A DNA stretch of 40,046 nucleotides from positions 3,296,185 to 3,336,230 of the forward strand of contig NZ_LIGG01000001.1 of NCBI RefSeq assembly GCF_001273925.1, written 5' to 3'. The notes below the pieces were generated by a model. It was not told the origin of the DNA. It saw only the letters and a list, made by a program, of their open reading frames with translations, and did no database searches. The DNA is from Bacillus sp. FJAT-27251 (lineage in GTDB: Bacteria; Bacillota; Bacilli; Bacillales; Cytobacillaceae). The position numbers and the translations under genes are program-made. This document shows, in pieces, positions 6,897 through 14,867 of the stretch (the first letter of the stretch is position 1; the number at the start of each line of letters is the position of its first letter).

Positions 6897-9257
6897 ATGG
6901 GAAAAACAAAACATCCAGGTCCTCAAAAGAAAGCGGCAATGCCTGCACCAAAGCATTGGGTAAGCCCCATTCCATTTGGACTGACAAAAATCAAGCCGAA
7001 GCATATCCGGGACACAATGAAAATTGCCTGGGATAACCGTGACAATCTTGGCTATGCAGCCAACATCATTACTAAAGGTGTTTGCGATGGCTGTGCGCTC
7101 GGTGTTTCGGGTCTATATGACCAAACGCTGACAGGCCCTCATATATGTACAACTAGATTGAATGTCCTTCGTCTGAATACAGCGGGCTCGATCAAACCGG
7201 AAATCCTTCATGCTGATATCGATGAGCTTCGCAAGTATGACAGCACCGAACTTCGTAAACTTGGACGCATCCCGTATCCAATGATCCGCAGGAAAGGCGA
7301 GCGCAAGTTTTCCCGCATCACTTGGGATGAAGCAATGGACATGATTGCGAATAAAATGAAGAAACTCGATCCTAAGCAGTATGCCTTTTACCTGACAAGC
7401 CGCGGGATCACAAATGAATCCTATTATGTAGCAGGCAAGGTCTCACGTTTCCTGGGAACAAACAATATTGACAATGCGAGCCGGATTTGCCATTCACCAT
7501 CCAAGACAGCCTTGAAGCGCTCAATCGGAGTTGGAGCATCGACTGCCAATTATCTTGACTGGATTGGTACAGATGTCCTGCTTTTCTGGGGAAGTGTCGC
7601 TTCCAATGCATCTCCTGTTTCTTCGAAATACATGCTCGAAGCAAAGAAAAAGGGAACAAAAATCATTGTCGTCAACCCTTATAAAGAGCCGGCTATGGAT
7701 AAATACTGGATTCCATCCAACCCGGAATCTGCTCTGTTTGGCACAAAGATTGCCGACGATTTCTACCAGGTGAATATTGGCGGCGATATCGCTTTTATGC
7801 ACGGAATCATGAAGCACTGGTTTGACATGGAAGAGAAGCAGTATGGTTCAGCCATCAACCACCAGTTTGTCAGTGAGCACGTGAATGGATATGAAGAACT
7901 GAAAGCGAATGTCCAGGCGCAGTCGTGGGAAGAGATTATCAAATCCTCTGGAATCACTAAAGAGCGGATTATCGAACTGGCTGAAATATTGGCGAACAGT
8001 AAAAATGCTGTTTACGCATGGGCGCTCGGCCTTACGATGCATTCATTTGCTACAGACAACATCTCCCAGGTAGCGAACCTTGCGCTGCTTCGCGGACATC
8101 TTGGCCGCAAGCATGCCGGTCTGATGCCATTCCGCGGGCACTCCTCCGTCCAGGGAAGCGGAGAAATGGGAGCAGACCCATTCGTCCTTCCTGGCGGCGA
8201 CTTCTACGGTGAAAACATGGAACGAATTGAAAAGCTATGGGGCTTTGAATTGGCGAAATGGCAGGGAGACATTGTCGGTGTGACACTTGAAAACATCCTT
8301 TTGCCCGAAGATCATGAACGAAAGATTAAATTGTATTATATGTCTGGCGGCAATTTCCTCGAGACTATGCCAGATCCGAATTTTATTGAAAAGGCACTTT
8401 TCGAACTCGAAATCCGTGTTCACCAGGATATCATCCTGAATACATCAACGCTGGTGGATGCAAAAGAAGCGGTGATTGTGCTTCCAGCCAAAACCCGGTA
8501 TGAGCAGGAAGACGGCGGAACATCCACTTCAACCGAGCGGATGGTCTACTTCAGCCCTGAAATTGAGGGCAATAAAAACGCGATTGAAGAAGCACGTGCT
8601 GAGTGGAAGATTTATATCGACCTCGCCAAGCGCGTAAAACCAGATACAGCCCATTTGGTTGAATTTAGGTCTGGCCAGGAAATCCGCGATGAAATTGCGA
8701 AAGCAAACCCAAGCTATGACGGTATCCAACACTTGAAAAAAGCCGGTGATGTTTTCCAGTGGGGCGGGGCATGGCTATGTGAAGATGGAATCTGCCCGAC
8801 AGCAGATGGAAAAGGAAACCTGGTTCCTGTCGAGATTCCGGAACTTGGCAAGAAGGAAGGCCAATTCATTGTAACTTCCCGCCGCGGCAAGCAATTCAAT
8901 TCGATGGTGTACAGTGAAGTGGACCCATTGAATGGCGCCGGACGATACGATGTGCTGATGAATGCCAAAGATGCGCATGACCTGAGCATTGCGGAAGGAG
9001 AAGGCATCGTGCTGCATAATGGTTTTGGCGTATTCCAGGGACGTGCGAAGTTCGTTGAGATTGCCCGCGGAAACGTGGAAGTCCACTTCCCAGAAGGAAA
9101 CTTCCTGCTGCCAAGAGGACGTTACGAGAAATTCGCCGGAATTCCGGACTACAACATCACGGTTACGCTTGAAAAAGCAGATCGCTACAGCGCCCGTAAA
9201 GATGTTCAATATCAGGAAAAGCGCATTGAAGAGGACGAAATCGACGCGCCAGCATAA
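6897..9257 (+). CDS. FdhF/YdeP-family molybdopterin oxidoreductase (formate-dehydrogenase-like)
   Basis: This is a 786-aa molybdopterin (bis-MGD) enzyme of the FdhF/YdeP type, a single large subunit without the N-terminal 2Fe-2S ferredoxin domain of longer Bacillus formate dehydrogenases. A cysteine set near the start (C63-x2-C66-x17-C84) may hold an Fe-S cluster; it differs from the usual CxxCxxxC pattern. The likely molybdenum ligand is C198, followed by H199 (SRICHSPS), aligning with selenocysteine-histidine of E. coli FDH-H. Other molybdopterin-binding stretches are LLFWGSVASNASP, GHLGRKHAG and FRGHSSVQGSGEMG. GGAGGG precedes the ATG. Formate oxidation is inferred from family plus the fdhD, moaA and transporter context. 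YdeP relatives have less certain substrates, and no electron-transfer subunit is adjacent. Confidence 0.88.
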   Translation: MGKTKHPGPQKKAAMPAPKHWVSPIPFGLTKIKPKHIRDTMKIAWDNRDNLGYAANIITKGVCDGCALGVSGLYDQTLTGPHICTTRLNVLRLNTAGSIKPEILHADIDELRKYDSTELRKLGRIPYPMIRRKGERKFSRITWDEAMDMIANKMKKLDPKQYAFYLTSRGITNESYYVAGKVSRFLGTNNIDNASRICHSPSKTALKRSIGVGASTANYLDWIGTDVLLFWGSVASNASPVSSKYMLEAKKKGTKIIVVNPYKEPAMDKYWIPSNPESALFGTKIADDFYQVNIGGDIAFMHGIMKHWFDMEEKQYGSAINHQFVSEHVNGYEELKANVQAQSWEEIIKSSGITKERIIELAEILANSKNAVYAWALGLTMHSFATDNISQVANLALLRGHLGRKHAGLMPFRGHSSVQGSGEMGADPFVLPGGDFYGENMERIEKLWGFELAKWQGDIVGVTLENILLPEDHERKIKLYYMSGGNFLETMPDPNFIEKALFELEIRVHQDIILNTSTLVDAKEAVIVLPAKTRYEQEDGGTSTSTERMVYFSPEIEGNKNAIEEARAEWKIYIDLAKRVKPDTAHLVEFRSGQEIRDEIAKANPSYDGIQHLKKAGDVFQWGGAWLCEDGICPTADGKGNLVPVEIPELGKKEGQFIVTSRRGKQFNSMVYSEVDPLNGAGRYDVLMNAKDAHDLSIAEGEGIVLHNGFGVFQGRAKFVEIARGNVEVHFPEGNFLLPRGRYEKFAGIPDYNITVTLEKADRYSARKDVQYQEKRIEEDEIDAPA

Positions 9258-9264
9258 AAAAGAG

Positions 9265-9293
9265 GCTTGCAGACTTGGTCTGCAAGCTTTTTT
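9265..9293 (+). terminator. Intrinsic terminator of the Fdh-like gene
   Basis: GCTTGCAGA / TCTGCAAGC with a short loop and a run of six T. Confidence 0.9.
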
Positions 9294-9317
9294 ATATGAG
9301 CGGAAAGGCTTGGAAGA

Positions 9318-9495
9318 CTCTTGGAACCGGGGAGAGGAAAAAATGGTTGTAGCGGTCAGCAATCGGTCCTCTTGGGGCCGGGACGAGGAATGAATGGTTG
9401 TAGCGGTAACCAATCGGTCCTCTTGGAGCCCGTAGAGAGGGAATAATGGTTGGAGTGGTCACCAATAACCCCTCTTGGTGCCTAGAAGCGGGAAT
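9318..9495. repeat. 51-bp tandem repeat, about 3.5 units
   Basis: Units start at CTCTTGG at 9318, 9369, 9420 and 9472 (periods 51, 51 and 52). Each contains CTCTTGG, a GC-rich stretch ending in GAGG or similar, then ATGGTTG(T/G)AG(C/T)GGT, CACC or AACC-like bases and CAATCGGT. Each unit could form a small CCTCT/AGAGG hairpin. A reading frame stays open across the repeats on the minus strand only because 51 is a multiple of three; I do not regard it as a gene. The array fills the gap between the Fdh terminator and cydB. Confidence 0.85.
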
Positions 9496-9506
9496 CAAAC
9501 TCACCA

Positions 9507-9531
9507 GATTAAATAGGAGGCTGGACATCCA
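9507..9531 (-). terminator. Hairpin after cydB
   Basis: GAGGCTGG / CCAGCCTC with a 4-base loop follows the cydB stop codon. The T-tract on the cydB strand is weak (CTATTT), so termination may be inefficient. Confidence 0.5.
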
Positions 9532-9534
9532 GCC

Positions 9535-10575
9535 TCATCCTTTTTGCCGCAAGTACTTTTTATCATGCATAAACAAACTCCAGAAATAAATGAATCCGGG
9601 GAAAAGAATGGCGAAACCGACAATATAGGTAATAAAGACAGCTCTGAAAGAGTTGGGGTCCGTAAATGCGGATTCTATGGTTACGTCAGGATAAATGATG
9701 TAAGGCAAATGAGCCTTTCCATAAACATAGCTGGCAATAAAATATTGAATGGTCACCGCAATCACCGAAAGCCTGGGCATTCCCTGAACCCTTTTATCAA
9801 AAAAGTTGGTCACAAACAATCCCAGGCCGCTAATCAAAAAGAAGCCAAGCGAGATGAGCAGAAGCGGAAGGTCATCCATCATCCTGGTATATATCCAGTT
9901 TGCTTCCCGTTCCAATGTAAGCATGATGCAAAAAGCCATCAGCAAGGAGATGGGACCGGAGATTTTGGCATCGCGCAGGTATACATAATAAGCATCCATC
10001 TCATCTGACACCTTTGAGTAGTCAGCCAGCAACAGCGAAGATAGAAATAGCGTGCTGCTGATCGCAAAACCAATAAAAGCATATACATTCTCGCTTGTGA
10101 AGAGCCGCGCAAGGTTTAGTTGGGTTAAGCCTTCGCCGTATTCAACAAATCCTCCGTGTGTGATTGGAAGCACGCTGATCAGCAGGCCTGGAATGAGGAT
10201 ACCGGCAATTCCCGAAATATAGGTGAGTGGTTTTTTATATTCGGTGGCGATATTGGAAAAAACCAGGAACGCGCTGCGCAATGCGAGGAGCAGCAAGATC
10301 ATGCTCCCGGGAACCAGCAGAATGGTTCCAAGTGTATAGGCCGCTGTCGGAAACAAGCTGTAAACAGCAACAACAAGAGCCACAATAAATGTATTGGTCA
10401 CTTCCCATGTAGGTGACAAGTATCGGTTTGCAATATCCGTTGCTCTCGTTTTTTGCCGGTTAAAATAGATCATCGACCAAAAGCCTGCACCAAAATCCAT
10501 CGTGGCCATAACGGCATAAATAAAAACAAATCCCCAAAGTACCGTAATCGCAATCAATGCATCCGTCATTCGCAA
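9535..10575 (-). CDS. cydB: Cytochrome bd quinol oxidase subunit II
   Basis: This is subunit II of the bd-type terminal oxidase, which oxidises quinol and reduces oxygen without pumping protons and works at low oxygen. The 346-aa protein is almost entirely hydrophobic, with about eight or nine membrane segments. It begins MRMTDALIAITVLWGFVFIYAVMATMDFGAGFW, the usual CydB opening, including the WxxxFxYxxMxxMDFGAG-like pattern. Six bases separate it from cydA, so the two are one operon. Given its partner, it belongs to the YthAB/CioAB-like branch with a short quinol loop. No cydCD genes, which assemble cytochrome bd in B. subtilis, are adjacent. Confidence 0.93.
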   Translation of the reverse strand: MRMTDALIAITVLWGFVFIYAVMATMDFGAGFWSMIYFNRQKTRATDIANRYLSPTWEVTNTFIVALVVAVYSLFPTAAYTLGTILLVPGSMILLLLALRSAFLVFSNIATEYKKPLTYISGIAGILIPGLLISVLPITHGGFVEYGEGLTQLNLARLFTSENVYAFIGFAISSTLFLSSLLLADYSKVSDEMDAYYVYLRDAKISGPISLLMAFCIMLTLEREANWIYTRMMDDLPLLLISLGFFLISGLGLFVTNFFDKRVQGMPRLSVIAVTIQYFIASYVYGKAHLPYIIYPDVTIESAFTDPNSFRAVFITYIVGFAILFPGFIYFWSLFMHDKKYLRQKG

Positions 10576-10581
10576 GGCCTC

Positions 10582-11943
10582 CTATGAATTCGAACTAAAT
10601 AGCTGCACGTTCTTTTTTTCCGCCCGCTCGAGATCATCCAGCACCGTATTCTTCCTGAAATAGTAAAGGAGGACGAAAACCACCGCAATGGCCAAGACCA
10701 TGTACACACCAACAAATAAAATGAAGAGCACTCCAAGGTTTGTGGCTGTCGTCGCAGCTTCCGCTGTGGACAAAATCCGGTAAATCACCCACGGCTGCCG
10801 CCCGGTACAGGCAAAGATCCAGCCAAATTCTATTGCGGCGACCGCCAGTGGTCCTGAGGCCACCATTGTCCATAAAAACCATTTTGGGAACCTGTCCTTT
10901 TTAAAAAACTTCTTCCATAATAGGCCGAAAATCGCTATCAAAATCAACAATGAGCCGATGCCCACCATGGCATTAAAAAGAGTATGGATGAATAAGGGGG
11001 GCCAAAGTTCCTCCGGAAAGTCGTTCAACCCGACAACGACCGTATCAAAGCTGTTTCCTGCTAGGAAGCTAAGGGCCCACGGAATTTCAATTCCCCATTT
11101 AACTGTTTGGGTTTCACGATCGGTAAAGCCCCCAATGGCCAGAGGCGCATGGGATTGGGTCTCGAACAGGCCTTCGGCCGCAGCCAGTTTTTCAGGCTGG
11201 TATTCATGAAGGTATTGGGCTGCCTCGTGGCCGTTGATGGCTGTTCCGAATGCTGCGATTCCGCCGACAATAAGGGAGATCATCAACGCCTTTTGATGGA
11301 AACGGTACAGCCTGGAGCCAAAATCATTTTTAAGCATTTTAAAGGCAGAAACAGAGGCTACCACAAAAGCTCCCACCACATAAGCAGAAACAGCGACATG
11401 AGTGGCCGTCACAAGAAAGCTGGGATTGAAAAAGGCAGCCCAGGGATCGATGTCCAGGTATTGCCCGTTTTCGTAGCGAAATCCTCTGGGAGTACCCTGA
11501 AAGGCGTGCACATTGGTGATGAGCACCGCTGAAGCAAGTGCTCCAAGAGCCACGAGGATCAGGCTGGCAATCCTCATCCACGGAGCAATCCGCTCAGCGG
11601 CATATACATAAATAGACATGAACAAGGCTTCAATGAAGAAAGCGTAGATTTCAATCTGGAAGGGAAGGGGCATCACCCGGCCGATCACTTCCATAAAACC
11701 CGGCCATAAAAGCGACAGCTGAGTTCCGGCAATCGTCCCTGTCGGAATTCCGACACCAAGCAAAACGGCAAAGGCTTTCGTCCACCGCTTAGCCATCACT
11801 ACATATTCAAGGTCCTTTGTTTTTTGGTAGAGGAGCTCGGCCGTTAAAATCATCAGCGGCAGCCCCACGCCAATGGTAGCAAAGATAATATGAAAAGCCA
11901 TTGTGGTTCCAAATAAGGAACGGGCTATCAGAATATCATCCAT
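10582..11943 (-). CDS. cydA: Cytochrome bd quinol oxidase subunit I, short Q-loop type
   Basis: This is the catalytic subunit of cytochrome bd, carrying hemes b558, b595 and d. The 453-aa protein shows the heme ligand His18 (MAFH), the His182 ligand in THVAVSAYVVGAF, the conserved acidic helix EIYAFFIEALFMS and the GRQPW motif. The loop after GRQPW and the quinol-binding loop are short, as in the YthA/CioA group. The true start is the ATG at 11943, preceded by AAAGGAAG. A longer frame reaching 12117 would overlap the divergent hydrolase gene, and its extra N-terminus is not membrane-like. cydA precedes cydB in one operon. I found no clear Rex site or promoter in the 156-base divergent region. 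Confidence 0.95.
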   Translation of the reverse strand: MDDILIARSLFGTTMAFHIIFATIGVGLPLMILTAELLYQKTKDLEYVVMAKRWTKAFAVLLGVGIPTGTIAGTQLSLLWPGFMEVIGRVMPLPFQIEIYAFFIEALFMSIYVYAAERIAPWMRIASLILVALGALASAVLITNVHAFQGTPRGFRYENGQYLDIDPWAAFFNPSFLVTATHVAVSAYVVGAFVVASVSAFKMLKNDFGSRLYRFHQKALMISLIVGGIAAFGTAINGHEAAQYLHEYQPEKLAAAEGLFETQSHAPLAIGGFTDRETQTVKWGIEIPWALSFLAGNSFDTVVVGLNDFPEELWPPLFIHTLFNAMVGIGSLLILIAIFGLLWKKFFKKDRFPKWFLWTMVASGPLAVAAIEFGWIFACTGRQPWVIYRILSTAEAATTATNLGVLFILFVGVYMVLAIAVVFVLLYYFRKNTVLDDLERAEKKNVQLFSSNS

Positions 11944-12099
11944 GTATAGGTTCTTCCTTTCCCGGAGTTCTCTTGTCTTACATATAATTTCCAACCACTC
12001 CAGGAATATGTAACCATTCTTTTGAGGGTGAGGAAGGATTTGTATATCATGAAGAAGAATATGAAGAGGAGAAGGATCATTGTGTAAAGGAAGATATTG

Positions 12100-13002
12100 A
12101 TGAACAGAGACTTCCAACTAATTACAAGAAAAGGGGTACCAGGGAATATACATGCATACCTTCAATACTATAACTTGGAGTGCAGCGGGGTGGAGCATTC
12201 TCATGAGTTTTTCCGCAGCAGGAGCAATGAAGAAATATTCATCCAGAGTTTTACCCCTGCAGCGCATAGAGGAATATGCTATGTTTTGCATGGGTACTTT
12301 GATCATTCCGGTTCCATGAGCCAGTTAATCCGGTATTTAACATCAAATCAATTTAAGGTGATTGCTTATGATCTTCAGGGGCATGGCTTATCGACAGGCG
12401 ATAGGGGAGCCATCAGGACCTTTGATGACTATGTGGATTTATTCAAGGAAATTATGGAGAGATACAGGAAGAAAGCGGACCAGCACTCCGTTGCCATTGC
12501 CCATAGCACAGGAGGAGCCATTCTCATGGATTATCTGCTGCAGTATGGCGGCATGATCGAAAAAGCCGTATTGGTCAGTCCGCTTGTCCGGTCGCATAAT
12601 TGGCATATGTCAAGGGCGGGCTTAATCCTGATGAAAAGGGTTGCCATGCTGCCGCGAGTATATAAACGGAATTCCTCCAATCACGACTATTTGCAGCGGG
12701 TAAAGAAAGACCCGCTGCAGAATGGAAAGATTCCGGTGGGATGGTTCCAAGCTCTCGTAAATTGGCAGAATGTGTTGGAGAACTATCCTGATTCCGATAA
12801 AAAGATCATGGTTATTCAGGGGGATAAGGATAAAACAGTGGACTGGAAATACAACCTTGCATTTATAAAACGGAAATTTCCAAACTGTGAAGTGCGGATT
12901 ATAAGAGGAGGCAATCACCAACTGTTAAATGAGCGCGAGGATCTTTTGAAACAAACTTTTAACTGTCTGGACTCCTTCATCATCCAGGCAAATGGGGATT
13001 AA
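12100..13002 (+). CDS. Alpha/beta hydrolase, monoacylglycerol-lipase/lysophospholipase-like
   Basis: This 300-aa protein of the serine aminopeptidase S33 / lysophospholipase (PldB-like) group probably cleaves ester bonds of monoacyl lipids. It has the oxyanion region HGYFDHSG (near residue 65), the GHGLSTGDRG block typical of monoglyceride lipases, the nucleophile serine in AHSTGG (around residue 137), an acid in QGDKDKTVD and the catalytic histidine in GGNHQLL near the C-terminus. There is no signal peptide, so it is cytoplasmic. The ATG at 12100 is preferred over the TTG codon just before it because AAAGGAAG is then correctly spaced. It is divergent from cydA and ends at a strong terminator. 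Confidence 0.85.
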   Translation: MNRDFQLITRKGVPGNIHAYLQYYNLECSGVEHSHEFFRSRSNEEIFIQSFTPAAHRGICYVLHGYFDHSGSMSQLIRYLTSNQFKVIAYDLQGHGLSTGDRGAIRTFDDYVDLFKEIMERYRKKADQHSVAIAHSTGGAILMDYLLQYGGMIEKAVLVSPLVRSHNWHMSRAGLILMKRVAMLPRVYKRNSSNHDYLQRVKKDPLQNGKIPVGWFQALVNWQNVLENYPDSDKKIMVIQGDKDKTVDWKYNLAFIKRKFPNCEVRIIRGGNHQLLNEREDLLKQTFNCLDSFIIQANGD

Positions 13003-13033
13003 AACAAGAGCCTGACCGATTCCGAAACAAAGA

Positions 13034-13077
13034 AAACCGGCTGCCGGCAAGTCCAATGCTTTTCCGGCAGCCGGTTT
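13034..13077. terminator. Bidirectional terminator between hydrolase and STAS genes
   Basis: The 14-bp perfect stem AAACCGGCTGCCGG / CCGGCAGCCGGTTT encloses a 16-base loop between two convergent stop codons. Confidence 0.8.
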
Positions 13078-13084
13078 CAAAGAC

Positions 13085-13831
13085 TCACATAATGGCCTTG
13101 AATGCTTTACTTAAACTATTCAAAAAAGGAACATCCAGTTTGGCGGGACTACGATTCAGGTAAAAGGCATGATTAGGCTTTATGCCGATAATACTGGGAG
13201 AGATCCCCATTATTTGCAGCTCTTTGATGAGCATGATGAAGGCATCCACACCTTCATCTGTCAAAGTGCCGACACCGTTAAAATCAAACAGAATGTCCTC
13301 GTAGTCTCCATCATGTGCTTTATGCATGATTCTTTCCTCGTTTTGCTGGATAAGCTTCTGGTCAAGATTCCCAAACAGAGGCACAAGGGCTGTACCTTTG
13401 GTCAATTTAATAAATGGGCAGGAAAGGCTTTTGATTTCGTTTAAGCTTTTTTCGACTTGCTCCTTTTTTTCCAGTAGTTCCAGATTGGTTTCAGCCAATC
13501 GCAGACGATGTTTTTCCACAATGCTCTCAAGCTCGGCCAGGCGATGGTCTTTCTGCAGGCAGATGATATGGCCTTCGCTTTTATCCCAGACCACGCTGAC
13601 ATCGACAAGGGCATAAGGTGAATCCTTAGTTTTCATGATCAGTTCGCCTTCTGCCCTCTCATCCTTCTTGGCTAGAAGTTGAGCAGCTTTATTTTTGCTC
13701 TCCCAATCCACTAAATCAAGGAAGTTGCCGGAAGGTTCATAGATTTCCAGGCTCCTGTCGGATACAGTAAGAATGGCGAAATCTGTGCTGATGCGGAAAT
13801 AGGGCTGCGGTAAAAATTTAGTAGGACACAC
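13085..13831 (-). CDS. PAS-like/coiled-coil/STAS regulator (RsbR-like)
   Basis: This 248-aa protein has three parts: an N-terminal PAS-like sensor region (about residues 10-95), a helical linker predicted as coiled coil (97-137, rich in E, K and L), and a C-terminal STAS domain (138-248; FIKLTKGTALVPLFGNLDQ). That order resembles RsbR proteins of the stressosome. In my hand alignment the two threonines phosphorylated by RsbT in RsbR are replaced by Glu193 (after D192) and Tyr224, so the usual switch may not operate. The GTG start has GGAGTGA upstream and overlaps the B12 protein gene by 14 bases, implying tight coupling. It is probably the output of the B12 sensor; the partner that reads it is unknown. 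Confidence 0.75.
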   Translation of the reverse strand: MCPTKFLPQPYFRISTDFAILTVSDRSLEIYEPSGNFLDLVDWESKNKAAQLLAKKDERAEGELIMKTKDSPYALVDVSVVWDKSEGHIICLQKDHRLAELESIVEKHRLRLAETNLELLEKKEQVEKSLNEIKSLSCPFIKLTKGTALVPLFGNLDQKLIQQNEERIMHKAHDGDYEDILFDFNGVGTLTDEGVDAFIMLIKELQIMGISPSIIGIKPNHAFYLNRSPAKLDVPFLNSLSKAFKAIM

Positions 13832-14480
13832 TTGATTTCACTCCAGGGGGATGACGCTTAAGCCAATCTCTCACGTCCTCCAGATTTTTCATAAAAATCG
13901 TCTTCTTTGAGCCATACCGGGAAAACTCATACTGAGACAGCAGGCGGCCGCCAATCATAACGGTTGGACGATTAGGTAATTTCTCAAGCTCGGCAATATA
14001 GGGATTAAGATGTTCGGCATGATACAGAATGGAAAAGGAAAGGCAAATCACATCTGGCTGCCAGTCCACTGCCGTTTTTTTCGCATATTCGAGCGGGAGA
14101 TTTGGACCATGGAATCTTGTCGTCCACCCTGCTTCGCTGAATAATTGGGAAGCCATTTTGATTCCCAGGTAATGCTGTTCACTTTCGACGCAGAGAAACA
14201 TGGCTTTTTTTGAATTGGAAGGATTCTGTTCTTTCTTTTTCTCCATTTGGTAGCGGGCAAGCAGAAAATCACAGGTTGAAGTAGCCAGATGTTCGTCGGC
14301 CACCGAGATTTTATTGGTTTCCCACAAAGAACCGATATGCCTCATGCCGGCAGTAATGATATGTTCATATATATATAGGCTGTCTTTGCCTTTTTTTCTG
14401 TATTCATTGATATATTCCCAGGCCTCATCCTGATTTCCTTCAAGCAGCAGCTGGGCAAGAGCGGCTCCGTGTTCGTGCAA
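13818..14480 (-). CDS. Cobalamin-binding sensor with CarH-type photoreceptor signature
   Basis: This 220-aa B12-binding protein has a helical cap followed by a Rossmann-like cobalamin domain. It carries W53-x9-E63-H64, the Wx9EH signature of the light-sensing cap in CarH/LitR adenosylcobalamin photoreceptors. It also has E101-x-H103-x2-G106, the ExHxxG form of the cobalamin-ligand motif used by the same family, and later SFSILYH and GG at 177-178. The MerR DNA-binding domain of CarH is absent. TTG at 14480 is taken as start because GAGGTGA lies 5 bases before it; a GTG at 14489 lacks such a site. It sits in an operon with a small helical protein upstream and a STAS protein overlapping downstream. 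Light sensing is inferred from motifs only; redox or B12 sensing is possible. Confidence 0.82.
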   Translation of the reverse strand: MHEHGAALAQLLLEGNQDEAWEYINEYRKKGKDSLYIYEHIITAGMRHIGSLWETNKISVADEHLATSTCDFLLARYQMEKKKEQNPSNSKKAMFLCVESEQHYLGIKMASQLFSEAGWTTRFHGPNLPLEYAKKTAVDWQPDVICLSFSILYHAEHLNPYIAELEKLPNRPTVMIGGRLLSQYEFSRYGSKKTIFMKNLEDVRDWLKRHPPGVKSSVSY

Positions 14481-14504
14481 GATTCTCACCTCGATTAGTT
14501 ATGA

Positions 14505-14867
14505 CTAGCTGTCATTTCCTTTTTTTCTCAGGGAGTGGATTGCACTCTCCAGTATTTCGTTATATTTGTGAGCATTTGCACGATCATGCTTGGTAAACGC
14601 ATTTCGCAGCCTGCGGAAGTTATCTACAAGATGCTCTGTTTCCATTCCGCGGGAAGTAAGTATCCCGTCCAGCCAATGGGCGTAATCAATAAAAGATTGC
14701 GGGTTGCCAATGGAAAGGGCCGTTTCTAAATGTTTTAAATGATGACCATTGTCTTCCCGGCATTTTTCAACCCCGCGCTCCCCGAATTTTTCAAGGAGAA
14801 CCGGAAAGTCCTGGTAAATTCCCTGTGTGACTTCTTCAATAATTTCATTTCTTCTTGTGATAGTCAT
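14505..14867 (-). CDS. Small helical protein, possible separate sensor-input domain of the B12 protein
   Basis: This 120-aa all-helical protein is of uncertain family. The central region (residues 41-88: HHLKHLETAL, then PQSFIDYAHWLDGILTSRG, then a leucine-rich helix) recalls the helical segment that precedes the cobalamin domain in some larger B12-binding sensors, and more distantly RsbR N-terminal domains. That suggests a domain fused elsewhere is encoded separately here. Its ATG overlaps the stop of the ABM gene (ATGA) and follows AGGAGAG at 7 bases. The B12 protein starts 24 bases after its stop codon. I infer a physical partnership with the B12 protein from gene order. No catalytic motif is visible. 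Confidence 0.65.
   Translation of the reverse strand: MTITRRNEIIEEVTQGIYQDFPVLLEKFGERGVEKCREDNGHHLKHLETALSIGNPQSFIDYAHWLDGILTSRGMETEHLVDNFRRLRNAFTKHDRANAHKYNEILESAIHSLRKKGNDS

Noticed and set aside
9292-9528. Open frame across the 51-bp repeats on the minus strand
   Set aside because: The frame is open because the unit length is a multiple of three; there is no ribosome site, and the predicted peptide is low-complexity without any family resemblance.
11944-12117. N-terminal extension of cydA to 12117
   Set aside because: The added residues are not membrane-like, overlap the divergent hydrolase gene, and the ATG at 11943 has a ribosome site and the expected family start.
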